DNA of 64,000 bases. Source: Modestobacter versicolor. Lineage in GTDB: Bacteria; Actinomycetota; Actinomycetes; Mycobacteriales; Geodermatophilaceae. The notes below the pieces were generated by a model. It was not told where the DNA came from. It ran no database searches and saw only the letters and a list, made by a program, of their open reading frames with translations. Positions 44,574 to 53,400 of this stretch are shown piece by piece. The stretch lies in NCBI RefSeq assembly GCF_014195485.1, contig NZ_JACIBU010000001.1, positions 1,426,001 through 1,490,000 of the forward strand, written 5' to 3'. Within the stretch, counting starts at the first letter, position 1. Each line of letters opens with the position of its first letter. A program made the translations under genes and the position numbers.

Positions 44574-45868
44574 CCGCCGTCGACCCGGACCCAGTCCGCG
44601 GCGAAGGCCACCCGCTGCGGCACCGTGGGGTGCGAGCCGAACACCCACTGCCAGAGGGCCGGCGGGTCGGGGTCGGAGAGGTTCGCGGTCCCCAGCTGCT
44701 CCTGCACGGCGACGAACGACCCCGGGTCGCGGGTGAGCTCCAGGGCGTGCAGGTCGGCGCGCGCCTCGATGTGCCGGGAGACCAGGTTCTGCACCGGGGT
44801 GGACAGCAGGGTGCCCAGCGCGAGCAGGAAGAGCAGCAACCCGATCACCTGCCCGTCGCCGGGGCCGCTGGCACCGCTCCGCCGCAGCAGCGGGGTCGAG
44901 CCCAGCAGCCAACCCAGCAGCGCGGTGCCCGCACCGGCGCCCAGGGCACCGATCAGCGTGCCGGTGAGGACGTCGTCGGCGGAGACGTGCCCGAGCTCGT
45001 GGGCGACGATCGACTCGACCTCGGCGTCGGAGAGCTGGTCGAGGACCGTGTCGTAGACGACGATCCGCCGGGTCGAGCCGAACCCGGAGACGTAGGCGTT
45101 CAGGGCCGTCGTGCGCCGCGAGGCGTCGGCCACCAGGACGTCCTGCACGGGGGTGCCGCTGCGCTCGGCCAGCGCGAACAGCTCGGTGCGCAGCTCGCCG
45201 GCGGGCATCGACTCGAAGCGGTTGAAGGCCGGCTCGATCACCAGCGGGTAGAGGAACGACCCGATGACCACCAGCGCGGCGGCCGCGCCGCCCGCCCAGG
45301 CCCACCAGGTGCGCGGGGCACGCCGGGCCAGCGCCACCAGCCCGAGCATGCCCAGCGCGGTGAGCCCGGCGTTGATGCCGGTGGAGGTGGCGACGTCGCG
45401 GGCCCACAGTCCCCAGCCGCGGGTGGACAGCCCGAACCGGTGCCGCACCACCTCGGCGTAGGCGGCCAGCGGCAGGGTGACCAGCCGGCCGACGACCAGG
45501 ACGGCGATCCCGCCCAGCAGCACCTGCCAGCCCCACCCACCGCCCAGCGGCCGGGCGACCGCACGCGCGGTGGCGGCCCCGGCGCGGGTGAGCCCGAAGA
45601 CCGCGGAGACCACCAGCCCGAGCACCAGCGAGGTCAGCGACGCCGGGCGCAGCTGGGAGACGAAGTCCTCGGCCCGGGCGATCTGCTCCGGGGTGAAGGC
45701 CTGCGCCGGGTCGACCGGGGTGCGGCCGCCGGGCGGGGTGGGCAGCAGGTCCCACGGGGTGACGACGGCGATGACGACGGCCAGCGCCAGCCCGAGCAGC
45801 ACGGCCACCAGCAGGGCGGGGCGGCGAGCGGTGGGCCGGGCGGGCGCCGACGGGTGCGCCGTGCTCAC
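44570..45868 (-). CDS. M48 family membrane metalloprotease (Ste24-like)
   Basis: A 432-residue membrane zinc protease with about seven helices, the zinc site SIVAHELGHVSADD (about residues 285-298), the third ligand region SRHIEARADLHALELT, and the preceding VYDTVLDQLSDAEVE typical of Ste24/CAAX prenyl protease 1 homologues. It likely degrades misfolded or specific membrane proteins. GTG 45868; the product is coupled to pimB. The pairing with a mannosyltransferase has no obvious functional reason. Confidence 0.92.
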   Translation of the reverse strand: MSTAHPSAPARPTARRPALLVAVLLGLALAVVIAVVTPWDLLPTPPGGRTPVDPAQAFTPEQIARAEDFVSQLRPASLTSLVLGLVVSAVFGLTRAGAATARAVARPLGGGWGWQVLLGGIAVLVVGRLVTLPLAAYAEVVRHRFGLSTRGWGLWARDVATSTGINAGLTALGMLGLVALARRAPRTWWAWAGGAAAALVVIGSFLYPLVIEPAFNRFESMPAGELRTELFALAERSGTPVQDVLVADASRRTTALNAYVSGFGSTRRIVVYDTVLDQLSDAEVESIVAHELGHVSADDVLTGTLIGALGAGAGTALLGWLLGSTPLLRRSGASGPGDGQVIGLLLFLLALGTLLSTPVQNLVSRHIEARADLHALELTRDPGSFVAVQEQLGTANLSDPDPPALWQWVFGSHPTVPQRVAFAADWVRVDGG

Positions 45869-45964
45869 CCGTGCCGGCTCAGCTGGGTCGGGGTGCGCAC
45901 GCTGGGGAGCTTAGGGAGCCTCCCTGTGCCCCGCCGCACCACCGCTGGGGTGGCGGGACGCGGG

Positions 45965-47056
45965 TCAGCCGACCAGCCGGCGGGCGCTGACGTAGCCGGA
46001 CATGTCGACGCTGGTGACCAGCACCGGGCTGCCGAACGTGGAGGCGTGCACCATCTGGCCGTTGCCGATGTAGATGCCCACGTGGCTGACCGGGCTGTAG
46101 AAGAAGACCAGGTCGCCGGGCTGCAGGTCGGCTCGGGCGACCGCTGTGCCCATCCGGGACTGCGCCAGGCTGGAGTGCGGCAGCGAGATGCCGGCGGCGG
46201 CGTAGGCGTACTGGGTCAGCCCGGAGCAGTCGAACGCGTCCGGTCCGCCGGCACCCCACACGTAGGGGTCACCGCGCTGGGCCATCGCGGTGTCGATGAC
46301 CACCTGCGCGGCATCGCTCGAGGCGCTGACCGCCACCGCCGGGGCCTCCAGCACCGGGCCGGCGTGCTCCTCGACGACCTCCTCCTGCTGGACGACGCTG
46401 AGGGCCTGGAACTGCTGCTGGTAGTCGGCGATGTCGGCGGTCAGGGCGTCCTGCCGGGCGGTGACGTCGGCCAGCGTCTGCTGCGCGGCAGCGGCCGCGG
46501 CGTCGGCGTCGGCCTTGGCCTGCTCGGCGGCCTGGGCGGCGGCGGTGACCTCGGCCAGCACGTCGTTGGTGTGCCCGGCGATCGCGTCGAGCGTGGTGAC
46601 CTGGGCGAGGAACTCGTCGGCCGAGCCGCTGGACATCAGGGCGTTGAACCGGGAGAGGTTCTCCCCGGTGAAGGCGCTGCGGGCGATCTGCCGCATCTGG
46701 GCGTCCAGCGCGGCGAGCTGGGCCTGCGCGCCGGCCACCGCCTGGCCGGCCGCGTCGGCGGCGGCCTGCTGCTGGGCCAGCGTCTCGCGGGCGTCGTTGA
46801 GCTGCTCGGTGACGACCTCGAGGTCGTGGGTGGCGGTGGCCACCAGTCGCGTCGCCTCGTCGGCCGTGCCCGCCTGTGTCGCGTCACCCGGCGCGGCGGA
46901 GGCGCTGCCGGGGAGGACGGTGAAGGCCAGGCTGGCGGCCGTGCCGAGGAGCAGGCCGGTGCCGAGTCGACCGAGGGCCCGGCGGGGGCCGGCCGGACGG
47001 GCGTCGGACTCGGACGCGCGCAGGGCACGCCGGGGGCAGGGCTGAGGACTCGCCAC
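45965..47056 (-). CDS. secreted NlpC/P60 peptidoglycan endopeptidase (RipA-like)
   Basis: A 363-residue exported enzyme: signal peptide ending near GSASAAPGD (about residue 53), a long coiled coil (about 60-230, Ala/Gln-rich), then the NlpC/P60 domain with catalytic Cys in DAFDCSGLTQYAY and His in SPVSHVGIYIGNGQMVHA. It cuts D-Glu-mDAP peptide bonds in the wall for daughter cell separation. GTG 47056. Its leader carries a cyclic di-AMP riboswitch, the usual control of wall hydrolases in actinobacteria. Confidence 0.93.
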   Translation of the reverse strand: MASPQPCPRRALRASESDARPAGPRRALGRLGTGLLLGTAASLAFTVLPGSASAAPGDATQAGTADEATRLVATATHDLEVVTEQLNDARETLAQQQAAADAAGQAVAGAQAQLAALDAQMRQIARSAFTGENLSRFNALMSSGSADEFLAQVTTLDAIAGHTNDVLAEVTAAAQAAEQAKADADAAAAAAQQTLADVTARQDALTADIADYQQQFQALSVVQQEEVVEEHAGPVLEAPAVAVSASSDAAQVVIDTAMAQRGDPYVWGAGGPDAFDCSGLTQYAYAAAGISLPHSSLAQSRMGTAVARADLQPGDLVFFYSPVSHVGIYIGNGQMVHASTFGSPVLVTSVDMSGYVSARRLVG

Positions 47057-47067
47057 GGTTCGGCGGG

Positions 47068-47225
47068 GCTCCGTTTCTTCCAGTCGAACCGCCTACCGGG
47101 TTAGCTGACGGGTTCGGGCGTGGAAGCAAGCGCCCTATCTCTGCGCGCCGTCGTCGGCGCGTGCGCCCCGGTCTCCCGGAGCGCGCGAGAACTCACCCCA
47201 GTGCTGCGGTGGGTCCCCGGTCCAC
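47068..47225 (-). ncRNA. cyclic di-AMP riboswitch (ydaO/yuaA class)
   Basis: Read on the minus strand the region holds the conserved 5' part GGGGACCCACCGCAGC and TGGGGTGA (47219-47192), an inner hairpin of variable GC sequence (about 47185-47125), and the highly conserved CCCGAACCCGTCAGCTAACC then CGGTAGGCGG (47118-47089). These are hallmark blocks of the ydaO riboswitch seen before rpfA and NlpC/P60 genes in Streptomyces and Mycobacterium. The 3' CGAACCG block can pair with CGGTTCG at the start codon. Bases 47226-47394 upstream hold only promoter-like sequence; no gene. Confidence 0.9.
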
Positions 47226-47394
47226 CCGGCCGGAGGAGGCCTGGCGGTTCGGCGGTGTCCGATCGAGGTCACCCTCAGTGGTGACGACCTCTCGTTCGGA
47301 CACGACGAACTTAAGTCCGTGACCGGATCGAGATGAAGCCCTGTCAAACCCCCGAGTACGGGTCAGACCTGACAAATCACACCTGTGGAATTTG

Positions 47395-47793
47395 TCAGCT
47401 CACGTGGCGATCTCCCGGCGTGGACGCATCCTGATGACGCAACGGCGGGACCAGGCCGAAGTCTGCCAAAGCCTGCACCGCGCGACGCTCGACCTCGTCG
47501 AGCTCGACGACCGACCAGGCGTCCGCGGCGCTGGTGTCAACGCGACGGACGTCACGGGCACCGGCGGCACGGCCGGGCGCGCCACCGGCTGCCTGCGCAG
47601 CGTGGTGGTCATGGCCGGTGGCCGGGTCCCCGGCGCGGCGCTCAGGAGCGCGCCCCACGGCCGGGCGACGGGTGAGCGGCACGACGGTCGGGTCGCTCCC
47701 GCGCCAGCCCGGCGGGGCGCCCAGCAGCACGGTCACGACGCAGTCGTCGCAGCCCTGACCGCGGACGGTGCAGGTGTCGCAGTCGATGAGCAC
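47395..47793 (-). CDS. conserved actinobacterial protein with N-terminal cysteine cluster
   Basis: A 132-residue protein starting MLIDCDTCTVRGQGCDDCVV, four cysteines in CxxC and CxxC arrangement that could bind a metal, followed by LLGAPPG, an Arg/Pro/Gly-rich middle and a conserved helix VELDEVERRAVQALADFGLVPPLRH. I recall short proteins with these two end motifs next to the same nuclease gene in other actinomycetes; no function is known. GTG 47793 has AAGGAG six bases before it. Confidence 0.75.
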   Translation of the reverse strand: MLIDCDTCTVRGQGCDDCVVTVLLGAPPGWRGSDPTVVPLTRRPAVGRAPERRAGDPATGHDHHAAQAAGGAPGRAAGARDVRRVDTSAADAWSVVELDEVERRAVQALADFGLVPPLRHQDASTPGDRHVS

Positions 47794-47968
47794 GGCGGCT
47801 CTCCTTCTCTCGTTCGTCCGACACCGAGGACGCTAGGAGCAGCCACCGACAGTTCCGCTCGACCGCCCGGCGGGGACACCGCCGGTCCCCCGGCCGGCCG
47901 GTGCGGCGTGGTGACCGGGCACCGCCGGCACCCGGCGTGGCCTCCCCGGGACTGTCGGACCCCCGACC

Positions 47969-47974
47969 TAGCGT
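47969..47974 (+). promoter_or_regulatory. TAGCGT -10 element, leaderless start
   Basis: TAGCGT ends 7 nt before GTG 47982 of the DEDDh/GIY-YIG nuclease gene. Confidence 0.6.
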
Positions 47975-47981
47975 CCGCTGC

Positions 47982-49934
47982 GTGCCGTCCCACCCCTCGC
48001 TCCCGCCGTTCCCGCCGGCCGCTCCCGCAGCCGGTTCACCCGCGGACTGGCGGCACGTGGCGCTGCCGCGACCGGCCGAGGTGGAGCGACCGCGGTTCCA
48101 CCAGGCGACCATCGACGACCTGGGCACCCCGCTGGCCGACGTCACGTTCGTCGTGGTCGACCTGGAGACCACCGGTGGCTCGCCCAAGGACAGCGCGATC
48201 ACCGAGATCGGTGCGGTGAAGGTGCGCGGCGGCCAGGTGGTCGGCGAGTTCCAGACGCTGGTCGACCCGGGCACCGAGATCCCGCCCTACATCAGCGTGC
48301 TGACCGGGATCACCTCGATGATGGTCGCCACGGCGCCCCGGATCGACGCGGTGCTGCCGGCCTTCCTGGAGTTCGCCCGCGGCACCGTGCTCGTCGCGCA
48401 CAACGCCCCGTTCGACCTGGGCTTCCTGAAGGCCGCCTGCGAGGCGAGCGGGGTCCTGTGGCCGGCCTTCGCCTCCGTGGACACCGCCGTCCTGGCCCGG
48501 CGGCTGCTCACCCGCGACGAGGTGCCCAACTGCAAGCTGGGCACGCTGGCCCCGTTCTTCTCCACCACCACCCAGCCGTGCCACCGCGCGCTGGCCGACG
48601 CCCGGGCCACCGTCGACGTGCTGCACGGCCTCTTCGAGCGCCTCGGCCCGCTGGGCGTCACCTCGCTGGAGGAGCTGACCGGCCTCACCCGCCAGGTCGA
48701 CCCGCAGCGCCGGCGCAAGCGGCACCTGGCCGAGCACGTGCCCACCGGCCCCGGGGTCTACGTGTTCCGCGGCCCGCGCGACGAGCCGTTGTACGTCGGC
48801 ACCTCCACCGACCTGCGCAGCCGGGTCCGCAGCTACTTCACCGCCGGCGAGCAGCGCAGCCGGATGACCGAGATGGTCGCCCTGGCCGAGCGGATCGAGG
48901 CGCTGCCCTGCGCGCACGACCTGGAGGCCGCCGTCCGCGAGCTGCGGCTGATCGCCGAGCACAAGCCGCGGTACAACCGCCGGTCCCGCTTCCCCGAGCG
49001 CGCGCTGTGGGTCCGGCTCACCGAGGAGGTCTTCCCGCGGCTGTCGGTGGTCCGCCGGGTCCGCCCCGGCGCCGGGGTCTTCCTCGGGCCGTTCCCCGAC
49101 CGGCGGGCCGCCGACGCCGCGGTCGCCGCCGTGCACGAGGCGCTGCCGCTGCGGCAGTGCACCTCGCGGCTCTCGCTCACCGTGCTCGGCACCGCGTGCG
49201 CCCTGGCCGGGATGGGCCGGTGCGGTGCGCCGTGCACCGGCGCGCAGAGCCGCGAGGAGTACGCGTCGGTCGCCGCGGTCTTCGCCGCCGCCGTCGCCGC
49301 CGACCCCCGGGACCTGGTGTCCCCACTGCTCGCCCGCGTGGAACGGCTGGGCGCGGAGGGCCGGTACGAGGACGCCGCGGTGCTGCGCGACCGGGTCGCG
49401 GTGCTGGTCCGCGCGGTGCGGCGCCGGCAGCGGCTCGAGTCGCTGGCCCGCGTGCCCGAGCTGGTGCTCGCCCGGCCCGACGGCGCGGGCGGGTGGCAGC
49501 TGTCGGTGGTCCGCCGCGGCCGGCTGGTGGCCGCCGGGGTGGCCGAGCGCGGCCGCTCGGTGCGGGCGTACCTGGCCGACCTGCGGGCCACCGCCGAGAC
49601 CCCCGACGGCCCGCCGGACGAGCTCGCCGCGTCGGTCGACGAGACCGAGCTGGTGCTGCGCTGGATGGAGAAGCCCGGCACCCGGCTGGTCGACGTCACC
49701 GGCACGCTGGCCAGCCGCACCCCGGGCACCGGGCGCTACAGCGAGTTCCTGGCCCGGGTCGACGCCGGCCGGGCCGACCGCGACCCGTTCGGCGACTCCC
49801 GGTCGCTGAGCACCCGCGCGCAGCCCGACCGGGTGGTGCCCGGCCAGCCCGAGCCGCGGCCGGGCCGCCGCGGCGCGGCCCGGGTGGCGGGGCGGCGCGG
49901 CCGGGTGGCCACCGGGCTAGCATCCCCGGCGTGA
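47982..49934 (+). CDS. DEDDh exonuclease fused to UvrC-like GIY-YIG nuclease (Rv2191-like)
   Basis: A 650-residue two-nuclease protein. The DEDDh domain (about residues 45-225) shows FVVVDLETTGGSPKDSAITE, AHNAPFDLGFL and HRALADARATVDVL, like DNA polymerase III epsilon. The second part begins about residue 250 with GPGVYVFRGPRDEPLYVGTS (GIY-YIG), LRSRVRSYF and a C-terminal region with a UVR-like helical pair (about 440-470). It resembles Cho/UvrC in repair; likely incises or trims damaged DNA. GTG 47982 is set by a TAGCGT -10. Confidence 0.92.
   Translation: MPSHPSLPPFPPAAPAAGSPADWRHVALPRPAEVERPRFHQATIDDLGTPLADVTFVVVDLETTGGSPKDSAITEIGAVKVRGGQVVGEFQTLVDPGTEIPPYISVLTGITSMMVATAPRIDAVLPAFLEFARGTVLVAHNAPFDLGFLKAACEASGVLWPAFASVDTAVLARRLLTRDEVPNCKLGTLAPFFSTTTQPCHRALADARATVDVLHGLFERLGPLGVTSLEELTGLTRQVDPQRRRKRHLAEHVPTGPGVYVFRGPRDEPLYVGTSTDLRSRVRSYFTAGEQRSRMTEMVALAERIEALPCAHDLEAAVRELRLIAEHKPRYNRRSRFPERALWVRLTEEVFPRLSVVRRVRPGAGVFLGPFPDRRAADAAVAAVHEALPLRQCTSRLSLTVLGTACALAGMGRCGAPCTGAQSREEYASVAAVFAAAVAADPRDLVSPLLARVERLGAEGRYEDAAVLRDRVAVLVRAVRRRQRLESLARVPELVLARPDGAGGWQLSVVRRGRLVAAGVAERGRSVRAYLADLRATAETPDGPPDELAASVDETELVLRWMEKPGTRLVDVTGTLASRTPGTGRYSEFLARVDAGRADRDPFGDSRSLSTRAQPDRVVPGQPEPRPGRRGAARVAGRRGRVATGLASPA
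49918..49923 (+). promoter_or_regulatory. TAGCAT -10 element, leaderless start
   Basis: TAGCAT lies in the last codons of the nuclease gene and ends 7 nt before GTG 49931, so the Lrp-type gene can be made on its own message. Confidence 0.55.
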
Positions 49935-50212
49935 TCACCGCCATCGTGATGATCGATGCCGCCACCGACTCGATCGGTGAGGTGGCCGAGGCCGTCGCCG
50001 CCCTGCCCGGGGTCAGCGAGGTCTACTCGGTCGCCGGGGACGTCGACCTGGTGGCGCTGGTCCGGGTGCACGAGTTCGAGGAGATCGCCCAGGTGATCGC
50101 CGGCCGGATCAACAAGGTCCCCGGGGTGCTCGACACCGCGACCCACATCGCCTTCCAGGCCTACTCCCGGCACGACCTCGAGGCCGCCTTCTCGATCGGC
50201 TTCGAGCAGTAG
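49931..50212 (+). CDS. stand-alone Lrp/AsnC ligand-binding (RAM) domain protein
   Basis: A 93-residue protein consisting only of the alpha-beta sandwich of Lrp/AsnC regulators: ITAIVMIDAATDSIGEVAEA, LPGVSEVYSVAGDVDLVALV and the typical VPGVLDTATHIAF. There is no helix-turn-helix. Such single-domain proteins bind amino acids and may modulate other partners. Being next to trpD is suggestive but not proof of a link to amino acid sensing. GTG overlaps the upstream stop (GTGA), and it has its own -10. Confidence 0.9.
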   Translation: MITAIVMIDAATDSIGEVAEAVAALPGVSEVYSVAGDVDLVALVRVHEFEEIAQVIAGRINKVPGVLDTATHIAFQAYSRHDLEAAFSIGFEQ

Positions 50213-50215
50213 GAG

Positions 50216-50266
50216 TTCCCCGCTCCCCCACGCTGCGCGAGCCCAGCGCAGGGCCCTGGACGGGGC
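50216..50266. repeat. palindromic repeat, copy C
   Basis: Arms CCCCG (50218-50222) and CGGGG (50260-50264) flank CTCCCCCACGCTGCGCGAGC and a CAGCGCAGGGCCCT block, related to copies A and B. It lies between convergent genes (Lrp-type and trpD), 3 bases after a stop codon. Confidence 0.5.
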
Positions 50267-50274
50267 GATGGCCG

Positions 50275-51333
50275 TCAGGCGCCGAGTTCCGCCTTGGCGG
50301 CGCGGCTGACCCGCACCCACTCGTCGAGCTTGGCGGCGGCCCGGCCGTCGTCGACGGCGGCCGCGGCCCGCTCCAGCCCGGCACCGAGCGCATCGTGCAA
50401 CCGGGCGCCGCGCTCGTCGAACGCCGCCAGCGCCGCAGCCGCGTTGAGCAGCACCGCGTCCCGCACCGGACCGCGGTCGCCGGCCACCAGCCGGCGCACC
50501 ACCTCGGCGTTGACCTCCGGTCCCCCACCGCGGAGCGCCCCTGGCTCCGCGACGGGCAGCCCCAGCGCCGTCGGGTCCAGGCGCTCGGCGACCACCTCGC
50601 CGTCGCGGACGACCCAGACCGCCGACGTCGTGGTGGTCGTCAGCTCGTCGAGGCCGTCGTCGCCGCGGAAGACCAGCGCGCGGGTGCCGCGTGCCGCGAG
50701 CACCTCGGCGAGCACCGGCGCCATCCGGGTGTCGGCGCAGCCGATCGCGGCCGCCACCGGCCGGGCCGGGTTGGTGAGCGGGCCCAGGAAGTTGAAGACC
50801 GTGCCGATGCCCAGCTCGCGGCGCGGCACGGCGGCGTAGCGGAACCCCGGGTGGAAGACCGGGGCGAAGAAGAAGCCGATCCCGGCGTCCCGGACGCACC
50901 GGGCCACCGCGGGCGCCGGCAGGTCGATGACCACGCCGAGCGCCTCCAGCACGTCGGCGGTGCCGGACTTCGAGGACGCGGCGCGGTTGCCGTGCTTGGC
51001 CACCGGCGCCCCCGCTGCCGCGGTGACGATCGCGGCCATCGTCGAGATGTTGACCGTCTGCGCGCCGTCGCCGCCGGTGCCGACGATGTCCACGCAATCG
51101 ACCGGCAGCGTCACCGGCGTGGCCAGCTCGACCATCGTCTCGGCCAGGCCGGCCACCTCGGCCGGCGACTCGCCCTTGGCCCGCAGCGCGACCAGGAACC
51201 CGGCCACCTGGGTCGGGCTGGCCTCGCCGGTCATCACCTGGCGCATCGCCCAGCGGGTGTCCTCGGCGGCGAGGTCCTCACCGCGGAGCAGCCGGTTGAG
51301 CAGGCCCGGCCACGTGGGGCTGGTGGCCGCCAC
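50275..51333 (-). CDS. trpD: anthranilate phosphoribosyltransferase
   Basis: A 352-residue Trp[18 protein letters not shown] (PRPP loop, about residues 84-100), [47 protein letters not shown] and the catalytic [12 protein letters not shown]. It transfers phosphoribosyl to anthranilate in tryptophan synthesis. GTG 51333 is chosen as the codon just before the conserved start; it follows the receiver gene by 5 bases, so both share a message. No other trp gene is in the window. Confidence 0.95.
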   Translation of the reverse strand: MAATSPTWPGLLNRLLRGEDLAAEDTRWAMRQVMTGEASPTQVAGFLVALRAKGESPAEVAGLAETMVELATPVTLPVDCVDIVGTGGDGAQTVNISTMAAIVTAAAGAPVAKHGNRAASSKSGTADVLEALGVVIDLPAPAVARCVRDAGIGFFFAPVFHPGFRYAAVPRRELGIGTVFNFLGPLTNPARPVAAAIGCADTRMAPVLAEVLAARGTRALVFRGDDGLDELTTTTTSAVWVVRDGEVVAERLDPTALGLPVAEPGALRGGGPEVNAEVVRRLVAGDRGPVRDAVLLNAAAALAAFDERGARLHDALGAGLERAAAAVDDGRAAAKLDEWVRVSRAAKAELGA

Positions 51334-51338
51334 GCCGG

Positions 51339-51761
51339 TCAGCGGCGGACGACGGGGCGCTGCGCGATGCGTTCGCGCAGCAGGCCCGCCACCACGTCGG
51401 CCGCCGTGAGCGGGTCGACGGGGTAGGCCAGGGTGGCGTCGGCCAGCGACCAGTGGGCCAGCCAGCGGTCGGCCTGGCGCGCGATCAGCACCACCAGCGC
51501 GGGGCAGTCGGCGATCTCGTACTTGAGCTGGCGGCTGATGCCCATGCCACCGGTCGGCTGGGCCTCGCCGTCCAGCACGCACAGGTCGATCCCGCCGGCG
51601 TCGACGGCGGCGACGACCTCGTCGCCGGCGGCGCACTCCACGTACGTGAGAGGACCCACATCCGGGGCCGGCGACCGGCCCAGCGCGGTGCGGACGGCGG
51701 CGCGGACCTCGGCCCGCTGGCTGAAGACCAGCACGGTGGCCGGTGCGGCGTCGACGCTCAC
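51339..51761 (-). CDS. degenerate single-domain receiver protein
   Basis: A 140-residue CheY-like fold: strand [14 protein letters not shown], then [17 protein letters not shown] (possible phospho-Asp, about residue 63), LVVLIAR and [13 protein letters not shown]. The usual acidic pair at the end of strand 1 is Ser-Gln and the conserved Lys of the KP motif is missing (VDP), so it is unlikely to be a standard phospho-acceptor. It may be a pseudo-receiver. GTG 51761 follows a TAGGCT -10. It sits between trpD and ctaE, diverging from the oxidase genes. Confidence 0.75.
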   Translation of the reverse strand: MSVDAAPATVLVFSQRAEVRAAVRTALGRSPAPDVGPLTYVECAAGDEVVAAVDAGGIDLCVLDGEAQPTGGMGISRQLKYEIADCPALVVLIARQADRWLAHWSLADATLAYPVDPLTAADVVAGLLRERIAQRPVVRR

Positions 51762-51768
51762 CCGGGCG

Positions 51769-51774
51769 AGCCTA
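51769..51774 (-). promoter_or_regulatory. TAGGCT -10 element, leaderless start
   Basis: Minus-strand TAGGCT ends 7 nt before GTG 51761. It should also transcribe trpD. Confidence 0.55.
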
Positions 51775-51895
51775 GTGGCTCGGGGTACCCCGCACGACGC
51801 CGCGTCACACGACGTCGTCCGGCGGCTCCGCGCGGGCGCGCCACGCCCACCCACCCCACGTCGTGGGACGGCTGTCCCGATGCCATGATGAGCCC

Positions 51896-52510
51896 GTGAC
51901 AACGGCCCCCGTGGCGAGCAGCACCTTCGACACCTCGCGGGTGCACTCCCTGACCCGACCGAACATGGTCAGCGTCGGCACGATCGTCTGGCTCGCCAGT
52001 GAGCTGATGTTCTTCGCCGGCCTGTTCGCCATGTACTTCACCGCGCGCGCGCGTGCCACCGACGGCTGGCCGCCCGAGCCCACCGAGCTGAACGTGCCGT
52101 ACGCGCTGTTCTTCACGCTGATCCTGGTGCTCTCGTCGGTCACCTGCCAGTACGGCGTGTTCGCGGCGGAGATCGGCAACGTCTACGGGCTGCGCCGCTG
52201 GTTCACCATCACCTTCGTGATGGGCCTCGCCTTCGTGCTGGGTCAGGCCTTCGAGTACCGCACCCTGGTCACCGAGCACGGGACGACGATCGCGTCGTCC
52301 TCCTACGGGTCGGTCTTCTACCTGACGACCGGCTTCCACGCGCTGCACGTCATCGGCGGTCTCATCGCCTTCGTGTTCGTGCTCATGCGGTCCACCATGG
52401 GCCGATTCACGCCTGCCCAGGCCACCTCGGCCATCGTCGTGTCGTACTACTGGCACTTCGTCGACGTCGTCTGGGTCGGTCTCTTCATCACGATCTACCT
52501 GATCAAGTAG
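51896..52510 (+). CDS. ctaE: cytochrome c oxidase subunit III
   Basis: A 204-residue five-helix subunit [58 protein letters not shown] and the end [20 protein letters not shown], all typical of the actinobacterial aa3 oxidase. GTG 51896 has a weak CATGAT -10 six bases before it (51884-51889), like the leaderless starts elsewhere. It heads the ctaE-qcrC-qcrA-qcrB operon; in actinobacteria these genes form the bc1-aa3 supercomplex. Confidence 0.96.
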   Translation: MTTAPVASSTFDTSRVHSLTRPNMVSVGTIVWLASELMFFAGLFAMYFTARARATDGWPPEPTELNVPYALFFTLILVLSSVTCQYGVFAAEIGNVYGLRRWFTITFVMGLAFVLGQAFEYRTLVTEHGTTIASSSYGSVFYLTTGFHALHVIGGLIAFVFVLMRSTMGRFTPAQATSAIVVSYYWHFVDVVWVGLFITIYLIK

Positions 52511-52518
52511 GGAACCGG

Positions 52519-53400
52519 GTGTCCACTCCGATCGCCGACTCCGAAGCCGCTCCCGAGGGCGGCCGTCGCGGGCTGCTGCGCCGCCGTCCGGCTGCCGGCA
52601 CCCCGGCCGCCGCGGCCCGGGTGCGCCGCCGCTCCAAGCAGCGCCGCCGCCTGGCCAACGTCGCCGGCCTGATGGCCGCGCTCGTGCTCACCGGCGTCGG
52701 TTACTCCGCGCTGGCGCCCGGCGCCAGCGCCGCCGACGACCCCACCGGCAACCCGTCCAACGCCGTCGAGGCCGGCCGGGAGCTCTACACCCGCAGCTGC
52801 ATCACCTGCCACGGCGCCAACCTCGAGGGCGTGACCGACCGCGGTCCCTCGCTCATCGGTGTCGGCGAGGCCGCCGTCTACTTCCAGGTGCACACCGGCC
52901 GCATGCCGCTGGTCCGCCAGGAGGCGCAGGCCGCCGAGCGCCCGCCGATCTTCTCCGCGGAGCAGATCGAGCAGCTGATGGCCTACATCCAGGAGAACGG
53001 TGGCGGCCCCACCCTCCCCTCGGGTGACCTGCGCGCCGGGGACGTCGCCGAGGGCGGCGAGCTGTTCCGCCTCAACTGCGCCCAGTGCCACAACTTCGCT
53101 GGCGAGGGCGGTGCGCTCTCCTCCGGGAAGCGGGCGCCGTCGCTGGGCGAGGCCAACGACATGACGATCTACACCGCCATGCTGTCCGGCCCGGAGAACA
53201 TGCCGGTCTTCGGTGACAACCAGCTGTCGCCGGAGGAGAAGCGCTCGATCATCAACTACGTGCAGACCCTCAAGGCGCAGGCCGACCCCGGCGGCGCCGG
53301 CATCGGCCGGGTCGGCCCGGTCGCCGAGGGCCTGGTCATCTGGGTCGTCGGCATCGGCGCCCTGCTGTTCGGGATCTTCTGGATGGGGACCAAGGCGTGA
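52519..53400 (+). CDS. qcrC: cytochrome bc1 complex di-haem cytochrome c subunit
   Basis: A 293-residue protein with an N-terminal membrane helix (about residues 46-66), two haem-c motifs CITCH (residues 94-98) and CAQCH (187-191), and a C-terminal membrane helix (about 268-288). It replaces soluble cytochrome c by passing electrons from the Rieske protein to the oxidase CuA site within the supercomplex. It follows ctaE by 8 bases. Haems attach outside the membrane and need the Ccs system, which is not in this window. Confidence 0.97.
   Translation: MSTPIADSEAAPEGGRRGLLRRRPAAGTPAAAARVRRRSKQRRRLANVAGLMAALVLTGVGYSALAPGASAADDPTGNPSNAVEAGRELYTRSCITCHGANLEGVTDRGPSLIGVGEAAVYFQVHTGRMPLVRQEAQAAERPPIFSAEQIEQLMAYIQENGGGPTLPSGDLRAGDVAEGGELFRLNCAQCHNFAGEGGALSSGKRAPSLGEANDMTIYTAMLSGPENMPVFGDNQLSPEEKRSIINYVQTLKAQADPGGAGIGRVGPVAEGLVIWVVGIGALLFGIFWMGTKA

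Noticed and set aside
47135-47347. Small open frames between the NlpC/P60 gene and the four-cysteine gene
   Set aside because: They lie over the cyclic di-AMP riboswitch and its promoter and have no protein-like pattern.
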